Shown here piece by piece: positions 16,379-24,853 of a stretch of DNA of 35,951 bases; the first letter of the stretch is position 1, and the number at the start of each line of letters is the position of its first letter. The stretch comes from JANLUX01 sp031366005 (GTDB taxonomy: Bacteria > Bacteroidota > Bacteroidia > AKYH767-A > OLB10), in the NCBI GenBank assembly GCA_031366005.1, contig JANLZB010000040.1, positions 1 through 35,951 on the forward strand, read 5' to 3'. The notes beneath the pieces are model-generated. The model saw only the letters and a program-made list of their open reading frames with translations. It was not told where the DNA came from and did not search any database. A program made the position numbers and the translations under genes.

Positions 16379-17695
16379 GTGGCAAATATTGTTGCAATAG
16401 TAGGACGACCAAATGTAGGGAAGTCAACTTTATTTAACCGGCTCACAGAGAGCCGCAAAGCGATTGTGGATGAAACCGCAGGAGTTACACGCGATCGTCA
16501 TTACGGAAAAGGTGATTGGAACGGACGGAATTACTCAGTGATTGATACCGGAGGATATGTGCATTCTTCAGGCGATGTATTTGAAAAAGAAATTCAAAAA
16601 CAAGTTCAACTCGCAATTGATGAAGCAAATATTATTTTGTTTGTAGTGAATGTGGAGGACGGAATCAGCGACATGGATAAAGATGTTGCAAATCTTCTTC
16701 GTAGATCAGGAAAGAAAATTTTTCTTGTTGTAAACAAAGTGGACAACACCAAACGGCAGAATGAGATTGGCGAGTTTTATGCTTTTGGCTTAGGTGAAGT
16801 ATATGCGCTTTCAGCAATAAGCGGAAGCGGAACAGGTGAGTTGCTCGATGATATGGTTGCCGCTTTTGATGAAACAGAATACGAAGATCTTGAACTTCCC
16901 AAGCTCGCTATTATCGGTCAGCCAAATGTGGGTAAATCGTCTTTGTTAAATGCTTTGATTGGTGAGGAGAGAACAATTGTTACTCCTGTTGCCGGCACCA
17001 CACGTGATACTATTTACACACGTTATCAAAGTTATGGTTTTGATTTTTTATTGATTGATACTGCCGGTCTCCGAAAGAAGAGAGTAGTAAAAGAAGACAT
17101 CGAATTTTACTCAGTGATGCGTTCCATTCGTGCTCTAGAAGAAGCAGATGTTTGTTTGTTGCTGATAGATGCCACCAACGGATTTACTTCTCAGGACATT
17201 AATATTTTTCATTTAATGGATCGTAATAAAAAAGGTTGTGTGATTGTTGTAAACAAATGGGACCTGGTAGAAAAGGAAACAAACAGCGTTAAAAAGTTTG
17301 AAACGGAAATCCGTGAACGCCTTGCACCATTTGAAGATGTACCGATCGTATTTACCTCTGTTAAAACAAAGCAACGTATTCATAAAACACTGGAGGTAGC
17401 ATTAAAAGTGTATGAGCATAAAACTCAAAAAGTTTCCACTTCGAAGCTGAATAAAATTATGCTTCCGATTATTGAACATACTCCTCCACCTGCTATCAAA
17501 GGAAAATCTGTAAATATTAAATACATTACACAGCTTCCGGGTTATTCACCCACATTTGCTTTTTTCTGCAACTCACCACAGTACGTTAAAGAAGCATACA
17601 AACGATTTCTTGAAAATAAACTACGCGAAAATTTTGAATTTACCGGTGTTCCGTTGACGATTTATTTCAGAAATAAAGATGGAAAAGAAGATTAA
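16379..17695 (+). CDS. der: GTPase Der (EngA)
   Basis: The 438-residue protein has two consecutive GTPase domains: first G1 GRPNVGKST near residue 8, with DTGG and NKVD; second G1 GQPNVGKSS, with DTAG and NKWD. A KH-like C-terminal domain contains KSVNIKYITQLPGYSPTFAF and LTIYFRNKDGKED. Der is essential for 50S subunit maturation. The start is the GTG at 16379, which sets the conserved N-terminus (ANIVAIVGRPNVGKST). The double G-domain is diagnostic and nothing is missing. Confidence 0.97.
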   Translation: MANIVAIVGRPNVGKSTLFNRLTESRKAIVDETAGVTRDRHYGKGDWNGRNYSVIDTGGYVHSSGDVFEKEIQKQVQLAIDEANIILFVVNVEDGISDMDKDVANLLRRSGKKIFLVVNKVDNTKRQNEIGEFYAFGLGEVYALSAISGSGTGELLDDMVAAFDETEYEDLELPKLAIIGQPNVGKSSLLNALIGEERTIVTPVAGTTRDTIYTRYQSYGFDFLLIDTAGLRKKRVVKEDIEFYSVMRSIRALEEADVCLLLIDATNGFTSQDINIFHLMDRNKKGCVIVVNKWDLVEKETNSVKKFETEIRERLAPFEDVPIVFTSVKTKQRIHKTLEVALKVYEHKTQKVSTSKLNKIMLPIIEHTPPPAIKGKSVNIKYITQLPGYSPTFAFFCNSPQYVKEAYKRFLENKLRENFEFTGVPLTIYFRNKDGKED

Positions 17696-17723
17696 GAAAT
17701 AATTTCGCAGATTAAACCTGACC

Positions 17724-18242
17724 TTGAAAAAAGAAATATTATTTGTTTTTGTTTTCATTACACTTGTTTCAGCAAACATTAATGCGCAGATTTCTGAGAA
17801 GAATAAAAAACTCAAATCACATTTTAATCTGGGTTTGGGATATGGTATTGATTATGGTGTTCTCGGATTTCGCTTAAGTTATCTGCCTGTAAAATATGTG
17901 GGAGTTTTTTTTGGCGGAGGTTATGATTTTGTTGGAGTTGAAAAAAACACCGGATTGCTATTAAGAATTTTACCGGATAAAACAATCTGCCCGTATCTTA
18001 CTGTAGTTTCCGGTTCTTATTCATTAAATCACTCAAGCAATTTGCAAAAAATTAAATTTGGTTATTCAGCTGGATTAGGAGTAGAAATATGGATGCCCGG
18101 CCGCAGAAATTTTTTTAGTATAGAATTTTTTACTCCTCCTCATTCGCGTGCTTGGAATACTTTAACAGATGATTCAGATTATAATTTAAAGTCAATACCT
18201 CCTAATATATTCAGTATGGGATTTCATTTTCTACCAAGGTGA
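17724..18242 (+). CDS. Small exported beta-rich (outer-membrane-like) protein
   Basis: The 172-residue protein starts at a TTG and has a signal peptide (KKEILFVFVFITLVSANINAQ). The mature part alternates Gly/aromatic strands (HFNLGLGYGIDYGVLGFRLSY, VGVFFGGGYDFVGV, FGYSAGLGVEIWMPG), typical of a small beta-barrel or transthyretin-like outer-membrane protein. It ends SMGFHFLPR without the usual C-terminal Phe. I do not recognise a named family. It begins 28 nt after der and may be on the same mRNA, but a functional link is not implied. Confidence 0.65.
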   Translation: MKKEILFVFVFITLVSANINAQISEKNKKLKSHFNLGLGYGIDYGVLGFRLSYLPVKYVGVFFGGGYDFVGVEKNTGLLLRILPDKTICPYLTVVSGSYSLNHSSNLQKIKFGYSAGLGVEIWMPGRRNFFSIEFFTPPHSRAWNTLTDDSDYNLKSIPPNIFSMGFHFLPR

Positions 18243-18307
18243 TTAAACATAAATACATTATTTCGTTGTTATGTCAATAAAAATATAGCCACATTTGTTT
18301 CAGGCTT

Positions 18308-19522
18308 ATGCTGAATTTTAAAATATTTATGTTGCTTATTTTTATTACTTCCTGTTGCTTTGCTCAGCAATCATCAACAATAACTGGAACAGTAAGAGAT
18401 TCAAAAACCAAAGCTACATTACCTTTCGCCATTGTTTCAATCAAACACACTAACCAGGCAACTGTTGCTAATGAACAAGGCAGCTTTTCATTTTCATTTA
18501 TTAAATCTGATAATGACACTATTGTTTTTTCAATGTTTGGTTATGAGAAAAAAGAATCAGGTGTAAATACCTTATTAAAAAATGATTCATTAAAAGTTGA
18601 ACTTGATGAACAAGTTTTTGATTTGCCTGTTACTCCTATCACAGGGTTAACAGCAAAGGAAGTTGTACGCAAGGCGATTAAAAATTTAAACCAGAATTTT
18701 CCTGATACAGAACTATTGATTCAAAGTTTTTATCGTCAGTATCATAAGGAAGACAATCATTATGTTCGTTTGATTGAAGCTATTGTGGTCACTGATGAAA
18801 AACCTTATCGCAGTTACATCTCTGCTTTCAAACCAGAGAAAGTGGCAATTACAGCAATAAGCAGGAGTAACGTACTGGAAGAAAATAAATCGCAGCATGG
18901 CGATCATCTGATAGACTTGCTCACTGAAAATCCATTCAAGTTTCCGATTGGAAGCGTACTTAATTCAAAAGGCATAGATTATTTTAATTTTCATTTTGTG
19001 AATAGTGATACAGGTGAAACAATCATTCAATTCTCATCGGTACTTTCTTCTCAGGATAAAATTCAAAACGGATTTATTTTTATAGACGAAAAAACATTTT
19101 TTATTAAAAGGTTAATCACCGAATCGTTTCCTAACCCCAATTCTAAAGTTCGGCATTTTGCAGGTACAGGAGAAAATTATTTATGGAAATTGAGAAACGG
19201 AAAATATAATATCAGTTACAAAAACATGAGTGGAGTAATTGTTTATGATCATATCATCAAAAGCTATACACATTATCTTTTCGATGCGAAAGTAAATTCG
19301 CTCGCACACATAGTAGAAGAAAATTTTGAATTGGAATCCGATAAACTTCTGAGCCATGATGAAAATAATTTTCATTTTACTTCAACCTCCAATCTTTATA
19401 CATCACCCTATTTATATAATGAAAAAGACTGGAAATATTTCCCAACTCTTGCAGATGAAATCAAAAAAGATCTGGAAAAACATCAAGCACTTAAGCAGCA
19501 ATTCATTCAAAACGGGAGGTAA
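18308..19522 (+). CDS. Exported carboxypeptidase-regulatory-like domain protein
   Basis: The 404-residue protein has a signal peptide (LNFKIFMLLIFITSCCFAQ). The N-terminal domain (about 21-100) is CarboxypepD_reg-like: ITGTVRDSKTKATLPFAIVS, ATVANEQGSFSFSF, TIVFSMFGYEKKE. This is the same module that precedes SusC-type TonB-dependent receptors, but no plug or barrel follows. The C-terminal 300 residues (IKNLNQNFPDTELLIQSFYR, FYRQYHKEDNHYVRLIEAIV, then a beta-rich outer region) match a common unnamed Bacteroidota periplasmic/outer-membrane family. The function is unknown. Confidence 0.7.
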   Translation: MLNFKIFMLLIFITSCCFAQQSSTITGTVRDSKTKATLPFAIVSIKHTNQATVANEQGSFSFSFIKSDNDTIVFSMFGYEKKESGVNTLLKNDSLKVELDEQVFDLPVTPITGLTAKEVVRKAIKNLNQNFPDTELLIQSFYRQYHKEDNHYVRLIEAIVVTDEKPYRSYISAFKPEKVAITAISRSNVLEENKSQHGDHLIDLLTENPFKFPIGSVLNSKGIDYFNFHFVNSDTGETIIQFSSVLSSQDKIQNGFIFIDEKTFFIKRLITESFPNPNSKVRHFAGTGENYLWKLRNGKYNISYKNMSGVIVYDHIIKSYTHYLFDAKVNSLAHIVEENFELESDKLLSHDENNFHFTSTSNLYTSPYLYNEKDWKYFPTLADEIKKDLEKHQALKQQFIQNGR

Positions 19523-19603
19523 TGTAATTGTAATTTATACAGTCATGCGTAATTTTAACAATGTTAATTTCTATTTTTACAATCACAGCTCAAAACATTC
19601 TAC

Positions 19604-21178
19604 ATGATAAAAATCTTTACTTATTGTTTAATAATCCTTTCTGCCGGTATATTAAATGCACAATCAAATAATCTGAATCTACTTGGTCATCTTAGCTATG
19701 GCAATAAAACCTGTGCTGGCTTATGGCAATATGTAGATGCATCAGGCAATGAATACGCCATTGTGGGTGCAAGCGACCGTTTATCAATTGTAGATGTCAC
19801 TAACCCATCAAGTGCTGTTGAAGTTGCAGTAGTACCTGCACTTACAGGTCAGTCGAGCTTATGGCGTGAATTAAAAACACTGGGAAATTATGTATATGCA
19901 GTGAGTGAAGGTGGTGGTGGTGTGATCATTGTGGATCTGAGTGCATTGCCTGCAGTAACTTATAAGCATTGGTATGGTGATAGTACCACGGGACAACTGT
20001 TTAACTCCGCACATGCCATTGCCGCCATGGATGGCTACCTCTATATTTTCGGTGCCAGTTATGGAAATGGAGGATGCCTTATAGCAAGTCTCACTGATCC
20101 CTGGAATCCGGAACTGAAAGGTGTGGCCAACCAGGCATACATACATGATGGATATGTGCGTAATGACACACTTTGGGCAAGTGAAATTTCTCTCGGTCAG
20201 TTTTCAGTCATTGATGTTTCCAATAAAAGTAATCCTGTGTATCTCACTTCGCAACCCACTCCCGGGGCGTTCAATCATAACACCTGGTTAAGCAGCAGCG
20301 GACAATTTCTTTTCTCAACAGATGAACAGGGAGCCACACCCGTAGGAGCTTTTGATGTAAGTAACATAAGTAATATTCAATTGTTAAGCACCCGAAAGAA
20401 TGATACGTTAATGAATCAGGAAGTGCATAATGTGCGCGTGATGAATGATTACCTGGTGAATCCATCCTATGGAAGCCAACTCACCATCTGGGATGTGGCA
20501 CGTCCTGCTAATATGGTAGAGATAGCTCATTATATTGCCAGCGGAACAGGACTATGCTGGGATGCTTCGCCATTTCTTCCGTCACAAAATATTCTCGCTA
20601 CCACTATTAATGGCGGCTTATACATTTTTGCGCCTGACTATGTACGTGCGTGTTATCTTGAAGGTAACGTAACAAATTCTTTTAATGGTATTGCATTGAA
20701 TGCTGTTAACGTGAGCATACTTAATACTTCCAAAACAACCACCACAAATTTAAATGGTGACTATAAAACAGGCAAGCGTGACACAGGAACCTATGATATT
20801 AAGTTTACTAAGAGTGGTTTTATAACAAAAATTATTACCGGAGTTACACTCAGCACAGGTATTGTTACACAGCTTAATGTACAGCTTGATCCTGTCACTA
20901 CCTCACAAACGGAGATTGGTGAGGATGAGAATGAAATAACTGTTCAGCCAAATCCTTTTAATACTTCTTTCCATATTCATATTGATTTTCCCATCAGCAA
21001 AACGGGAATGGATATTCAGATAACTGATGTTTCAGGGAGAGTGCTGATGCAGCAAATAATATTTGATAATGATGCAGAAATAAGCACAACTGCATTAACC
21101 GCTGCCGGAATTTATTTGCTTCAACTTACAGATGAAAAGGGTTATAGCAAAACACTTAAGCTTGTTAAAACAAAATAG
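19604..21178 (+). CDS. Choice-of-anchor B protein with T9SS sorting domain (copy 1)
   Basis: The 524-residue protein has a signal peptide (IKIFTYCLIILSAGILNAQ). The next 330 residues or so are the choice-of-anchor-B / LVIVD-type propeller: NEYAIVGASDRLSIVDVTNP, LWRELKTLGNYVYAVSEGG, YIHDGYVRNDTLWASEIS, AFNHNTWLSSSGQFLFSTDE and HNVRVMNDYLVNPSYGSQLT. A short carboxypeptidase-regulatory-like domain (YLEGNVTNSFNGIALNAVNV) follows, then a T9SS type A domain (VQPNPFNTSFHIHI to LKLVKTK). It would be exported to the cell surface. It is a close paralogue of the protein at 24854, which carries an extra insert. The molecular role is unknown. Confidence 0.85.
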   Translation: MIKIFTYCLIILSAGILNAQSNNLNLLGHLSYGNKTCAGLWQYVDASGNEYAIVGASDRLSIVDVTNPSSAVEVAVVPALTGQSSLWRELKTLGNYVYAVSEGGGGVIIVDLSALPAVTYKHWYGDSTTGQLFNSAHAIAAMDGYLYIFGASYGNGGCLIASLTDPWNPELKGVANQAYIHDGYVRNDTLWASEISLGQFSVIDVSNKSNPVYLTSQPTPGAFNHNTWLSSSGQFLFSTDEQGATPVGAFDVSNISNIQLLSTRKNDTLMNQEVHNVRVMNDYLVNPSYGSQLTIWDVARPANMVEIAHYIASGTGLCWDASPFLPSQNILATTINGGLYIFAPDYVRACYLEGNVTNSFNGIALNAVNVSILNTSKTTTTNLNGDYKTGKRDTGTYDIKFTKSGFITKIITGVTLSTGIVTQLNVQLDPVTTSQTEIGEDENEITVQPNPFNTSFHIHIDFPISKTGMDIQITDVSGRVLMQQIIFDNDAEISTTALTAAGIYLLQLTDEKGYSKTLKLVKTK

Positions 21179-21385
21179 CACATCAAAGTTTACAACTTTC
21201 GATAAGTTTTTAGAGTATAGTTAATAAATGTGGGCGTTATTATTTTTCCACACGTTCAATTCTAATCACAATTCCATCACTAATTGATTAAATTTATTAT
21301 CCTTAGATTTACATTCATTGAATTCCATTACACGATAAACAAAACAAATAATATTCGGGCTAATCAAACTTAACAAGCCACTAAC

Positions 21386-23908
21386 ATGACAAACCATTAT
21401 CTCCAATTCAAAAATTATTTATTCCTGTTGATCTTAATTTTTGTAACGACAATAAACCTTGCACAGGTAACAGTTACTTATCCTCCGGGCAATCCACAGG
21501 TAATTACTTACAGGCATCCACTTGGTGTATATAATGGGTATGAGCGAACACAGTTTATTTATGAAGAAGGACCCTCCGAATTAAATCTTCCACAGTCATC
21601 TATTATCACAAATATTGCTTTCTATTTAACAAGCATAAACAATCCACCAGGATTTGACTATGATTATAAAATATATATGCGTGAAGTACCATATTCGACT
21701 GTTCACTCTGGTTCATCTACATGGGCGTCATTAACCGCAGCTTCAGTTCTTGTTTTTTCTGGTAGTATGACAACAAGTGCATTTGCCACACCTGGTGTAT
21801 GGGTAAGTACTAATCTTGTAAATAACCAGGTTTTCAACCAAGGAAATGGCGGTAATATTGAATTTCTTATTGAAACCAATTGGGCTTCTTCTTCTTCAAC
21901 CGGATTTGATCCTAATGGTTGGGGAAATCCAAATTCAATTATGTTTTCACAAAATGAAAAAATTGCAAGTGTTCAATGGTGGGAGGCTAATAATACTCCA
22001 CCGTCTGGTCATGGAACTGTTAAATGTATCAGGCCTAATATTCAAGTTACTTATGTACAAAGTCCGGCTTGCATTTCAGCACCTACAGGAGTAACAATTG
22101 TGTCAAATGCTAACCCCGTTTGTGTACAACCTTTCACTTTAAGTCTTTCTGGTCTTCCTCCACAAAGTGGTTTTACTTTTCAATGGTATAGCTCTACCAC
22201 GAGCAGTGTTGCTGGTTATACTCCAATCCCCGGAGCAACAAATGCTACCTACCAGGCAATTCAAACTGTTACAACCTGGTATTATTGTGATATTGGTTGC
22301 GGTTCACCATTTGGTAATCCTACATGGGATTATCAGGTTAATCAAAATTCAATGCCTAATTGCTATTGTGCTTCAGCACCCACTTCAACAGGAGGAATAA
22401 ATATTGGTAATGTAACATTCGCAACAATAAATAATCCAGCAGGTGGATGCACTCCAACTACAAGTAATCCCAATGCTGTAAATGGTTATACTGATTATAC
22501 ACAAACAGTTTCTCCTCCCAATATTCTGCAAGGCAGCACCTATCCTATTTCAATGTGTGAGATTACCAATGCAGGTAATTTCACTAATTCATATTTTAAT
22601 GTATTTATTGATTATAATATAGATGGTGTTTTTGATCCTGTTAGTGAAAGAGTATTTAGTAAAGGAAATTCACTTGCGAATCCAGTCGTGTCAGGTGATG
22701 TAACCATTCCTTATAATACAGGATTAGGCATCACACGTATGAGAGTAATCTTTAGAGATGAAGGTAATGGAGGAGGTGGTCCCTCGAATCCTCCTTGCGG
22801 AAACTACATTTCGGGTGAAACAGAAGATTACAATCTAAATCTTATTGCAGGGCCACCTTGTACTAACCCTGTTATAGCAGGAGTAGCAGTAAGCTCAGCA
22901 ACAAATGTTTGTTGTGCACAATTTTTTACCTTATCAGTTGATAGCAATGTCACTGCAGGTAGTGGCCAACAATGGCAATGGGAATCTTCTGTATCGGGTT
23001 GTGGTGGTCCGTGGATTCCAATACCTGGTGCAACAGCTTCAGCTTACTCAACCACGCAATCAACTACCACATGGTATCATTGTGTGTTAACTTGTTTTGC
23101 TGGTAATTCGGCAAGTACATCCTGTGTGGAGGTTACTTTAAACCCACCAACACTCTGTTATTGTAACACTGATTTACATGGTTTTGATTGCAGCAATAGT
23201 TATCTCAGCAATGTTACTCTCAACACTTTAAATGATTCAACTTTATGCAGTTCAGCTAATGGTATGGCGTATTCAATTTTTCCTGTAACTGGTAACACCA
23301 CCACTACTATTGCACAGAACGCCACTTATAATTTAAGTGTAACTACGAGTGTATCTTCACAAAGCATTTCAGCTTGGATTGATTGGGATGGTAACGGAGT
23401 TTTTGATTCGTTGGAATGGTATGGCTTAACAGGCAATCCACCAACTGTGCAAGCTCCGGGCACGTATACTATCCCGATTACAGTACCATCTTCATCTATT
23501 TTCGGTTTGACAGGAATGAGAATCCGTTCACGAATTAATACGCTTAACGGACCATTGGATGCCTGCACTAATTTTGGATCAGGTGAAACCGAAGATTATT
23601 TTATTAGTATAAGTACTCCTATCGGAATAAATGAAACAAACAATAACACTTTGCAAATTATTAATCTCCATCCAAATCCTGCTTCCTCAAAAGTGCTTGT
23701 TACTTATTCAACCACGGAGAATGGCAATGCGATGCTTAGCATCATGGATATAACAGGTAAAAAAATCAAGGAATTTAATTTCACTAATAACACAAATGGC
23801 AACAATAGTATTTTCCTTGATGTTGCAGGATTAAAAGAAGGTTTCTATCTCGTAAGATTATCCACAAAAGAGGCTTCAACAGTGCAACATCTCGAAGTAA
23901 TCCATTAA
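21386..23908 (+). CDS. GEVED-domain surface protein with T9SS sorting domain
   Basis: The 840-residue protein has a signal peptide ending in LAQ. A beta-sandwich N-terminal region is followed by Cys-containing Ig-like modules (CVQPFTLSLSGLPPQSGFTF; CAQFFTLSVDSNVTAGSGQQ) that alternate with two GEVED domains. Each ends with the diagnostic motif (SGETEDYNLNL at roughly residue 475; GSGETEDYFIS near 745) and contains FIDYNIDGVFD or WIDWDGNGVFD, a DxDxDG-like calcium-binding loop. The C-terminal 75 residues are a T9SS type A domain (LHPNPASSKVLVTY ... VRLSTKEASTVQHLEVIH). It is a surface-exposed adhesin-like or matrix protein. A weak promoter (TTG-N17-TAGATTTA, 21284-21311) precedes it. Confidence 0.85.
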   Translation: MTNHYLQFKNYLFLLILIFVTTINLAQVTVTYPPGNPQVITYRHPLGVYNGYERTQFIYEEGPSELNLPQSSIITNIAFYLTSINNPPGFDYDYKIYMREVPYSTVHSGSSTWASLTAASVLVFSGSMTTSAFATPGVWVSTNLVNNQVFNQGNGGNIEFLIETNWASSSSTGFDPNGWGNPNSIMFSQNEKIASVQWWEANNTPPSGHGTVKCIRPNIQVTYVQSPACISAPTGVTIVSNANPVCVQPFTLSLSGLPPQSGFTFQWYSSTTSSVAGYTPIPGATNATYQAIQTVTTWYYCDIGCGSPFGNPTWDYQVNQNSMPNCYCASAPTSTGGINIGNVTFATINNPAGGCTPTTSNPNAVNGYTDYTQTVSPPNILQGSTYPISMCEITNAGNFTNSYFNVFIDYNIDGVFDPVSERVFSKGNSLANPVVSGDVTIPYNTGLGITRMRVIFRDEGNGGGGPSNPPCGNYISGETEDYNLNLIAGPPCTNPVIAGVAVSSATNVCCAQFFTLSVDSNVTAGSGQQWQWESSVSGCGGPWIPIPGATASAYSTTQSTTTWYHCVLTCFAGNSASTSCVEVTLNPPTLCYCNTDLHGFDCSNSYLSNVTLNTLNDSTLCSSANGMAYSIFPVTGNTTTTIAQNATYNLSVTTSVSSQSISAWIDWDGNGVFDSLEWYGLTGNPPTVQAPGTYTIPITVPSSSIFGLTGMRIRSRINTLNGPLDACTNFGSGETEDYFISISTPIGINETNNNTLQIINLHPNPASSKVLVTYSTTENGNAMLSIMDITGKKIKEFNFTNNTNGNNSIFLDVAGLKEGFYLVRLSTKEASTVQHLEVIH

Positions 23909-23947
23909 CTAATATTCTAATTTTAAATATTATTGTAAAAACAATTT

Positions 23948-24730
23948 ATGGATATTATTAAATTATACGGTGAACGAAATACAGGAACAAATTACCTGTC
24001 AAGGATTACCGCTTTAAACACTAACGCTGTAATGCTAAAAGGTACAGCTCCTGAATTTGGAATTTTAAGGAGGTTTGAATTTCTTAAGGATGGTTACTTT
24101 TATTTTACACAACACGAAAACCTGGGTTGGAAACATTCTATTCCTGATGTGGAAGCAATTAAAAAACACAAAGACATTGACAACTTAAAAATTATCACTG
24201 TCACCAAAAATCCTTATTCATTTCTTCTTTCATTATTCAGAAAACCTTACCAGATAATTGGCAAACGTCCGGCAACTTTCGATGAGTTTTTAAAAAGAAA
24301 ATGGATTACTGTCAACAGGGAAAACTACAAGGCTAAAATATTTCAGTCACCAGCCGAATTGTGGAATGCAAAAAATGAAGCATACGTCAACTTGCAGCAA
24401 CAGGTAAACCTTCCGGTTTTAAATCTTACTTATGAAAAATTACTGGAAGACCCCGAAGCAACTATGGCGCAAATTATTCAGGAGTTGAAACTGCAGACAG
24501 AAAAAGGGTTTACCAATATCGCACGTTCCACTAAAGAAAAAGGCAAGGACTATGATTATTATAAAGATTATTATCTCAACGAATTGTGGCGAAAAGAGCT
24601 AAGTGACACTCATATTAAATTAATAAACCGGTATTTAAATAAAGATCTACTTGCTTACTTTGGATATAGATTAATAAGCATGTTTTTTTTATTCTATTTT
24701 GATTTTACCCCTTGGCTAATTGAAATGTAA
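23948..24730 (+). CDS. Sulfotransferase-like P-loop protein
   Basis: The 260-residue cytoplasmic protein starts KLYGERNTGTNYLSRI, a P-loop-like 5'-phosphosulfate binding segment (GERNTGTNYL) of the sulfotransferase family. A second conserved region, NLKIITVTKNPYSFLLSLFR, fits the 3'-phosphate-binding segment (RxPxxxxxS-like, here KNPYSFLLS). LNLTYEKLLEDPEATMAQII matches the later helix of the same fold. Such proteins use PAPS to sulfate glycans or lipids. Its position between surface-protein genes suggests glycan modification, but no sulfotransfer partner genes are in view. Confidence 0.72.
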   Translation: MDIIKLYGERNTGTNYLSRITALNTNAVMLKGTAPEFGILRRFEFLKDGYFYFTQHENLGWKHSIPDVEAIKKHKDIDNLKIITVTKNPYSFLLSLFRKPYQIIGKRPATFDEFLKRKWITVNRENYKAKIFQSPAELWNAKNEAYVNLQQQVNLPVLNLTYEKLLEDPEATMAQIIQELKLQTEKGFTNIARSTKEKGKDYDYYKDYYLNELWRKELSDTHIKLINRYLNKDLLAYFGYRLISMFFLFYFDFTPWLIEM

Positions 24731-24802
24731 CATTATTAATTTCTTTTTATCATGCAATGGTAATTTTCAAAGAGCCTGTTGCATGACTCACTTAAATATC
24801 CC

Positions 24803-24831
24803 TTGCTCTCCCTCCTAATTACTTAAATTTG
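24803..24831 (+). promoter_or_regulatory. Promoter of the second choice-of-anchor B gene
   Basis: TTG at 24803-24805, an 18-nt spacer and TAAATTTG at 24824-24831 fit the Bacteroidota consensus. The start point would be near 24838, about 16 nt before the ATG. Confidence 0.55.
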
Positions 24832-24853
24832 CTCCCCTAAAACAATTTATAAA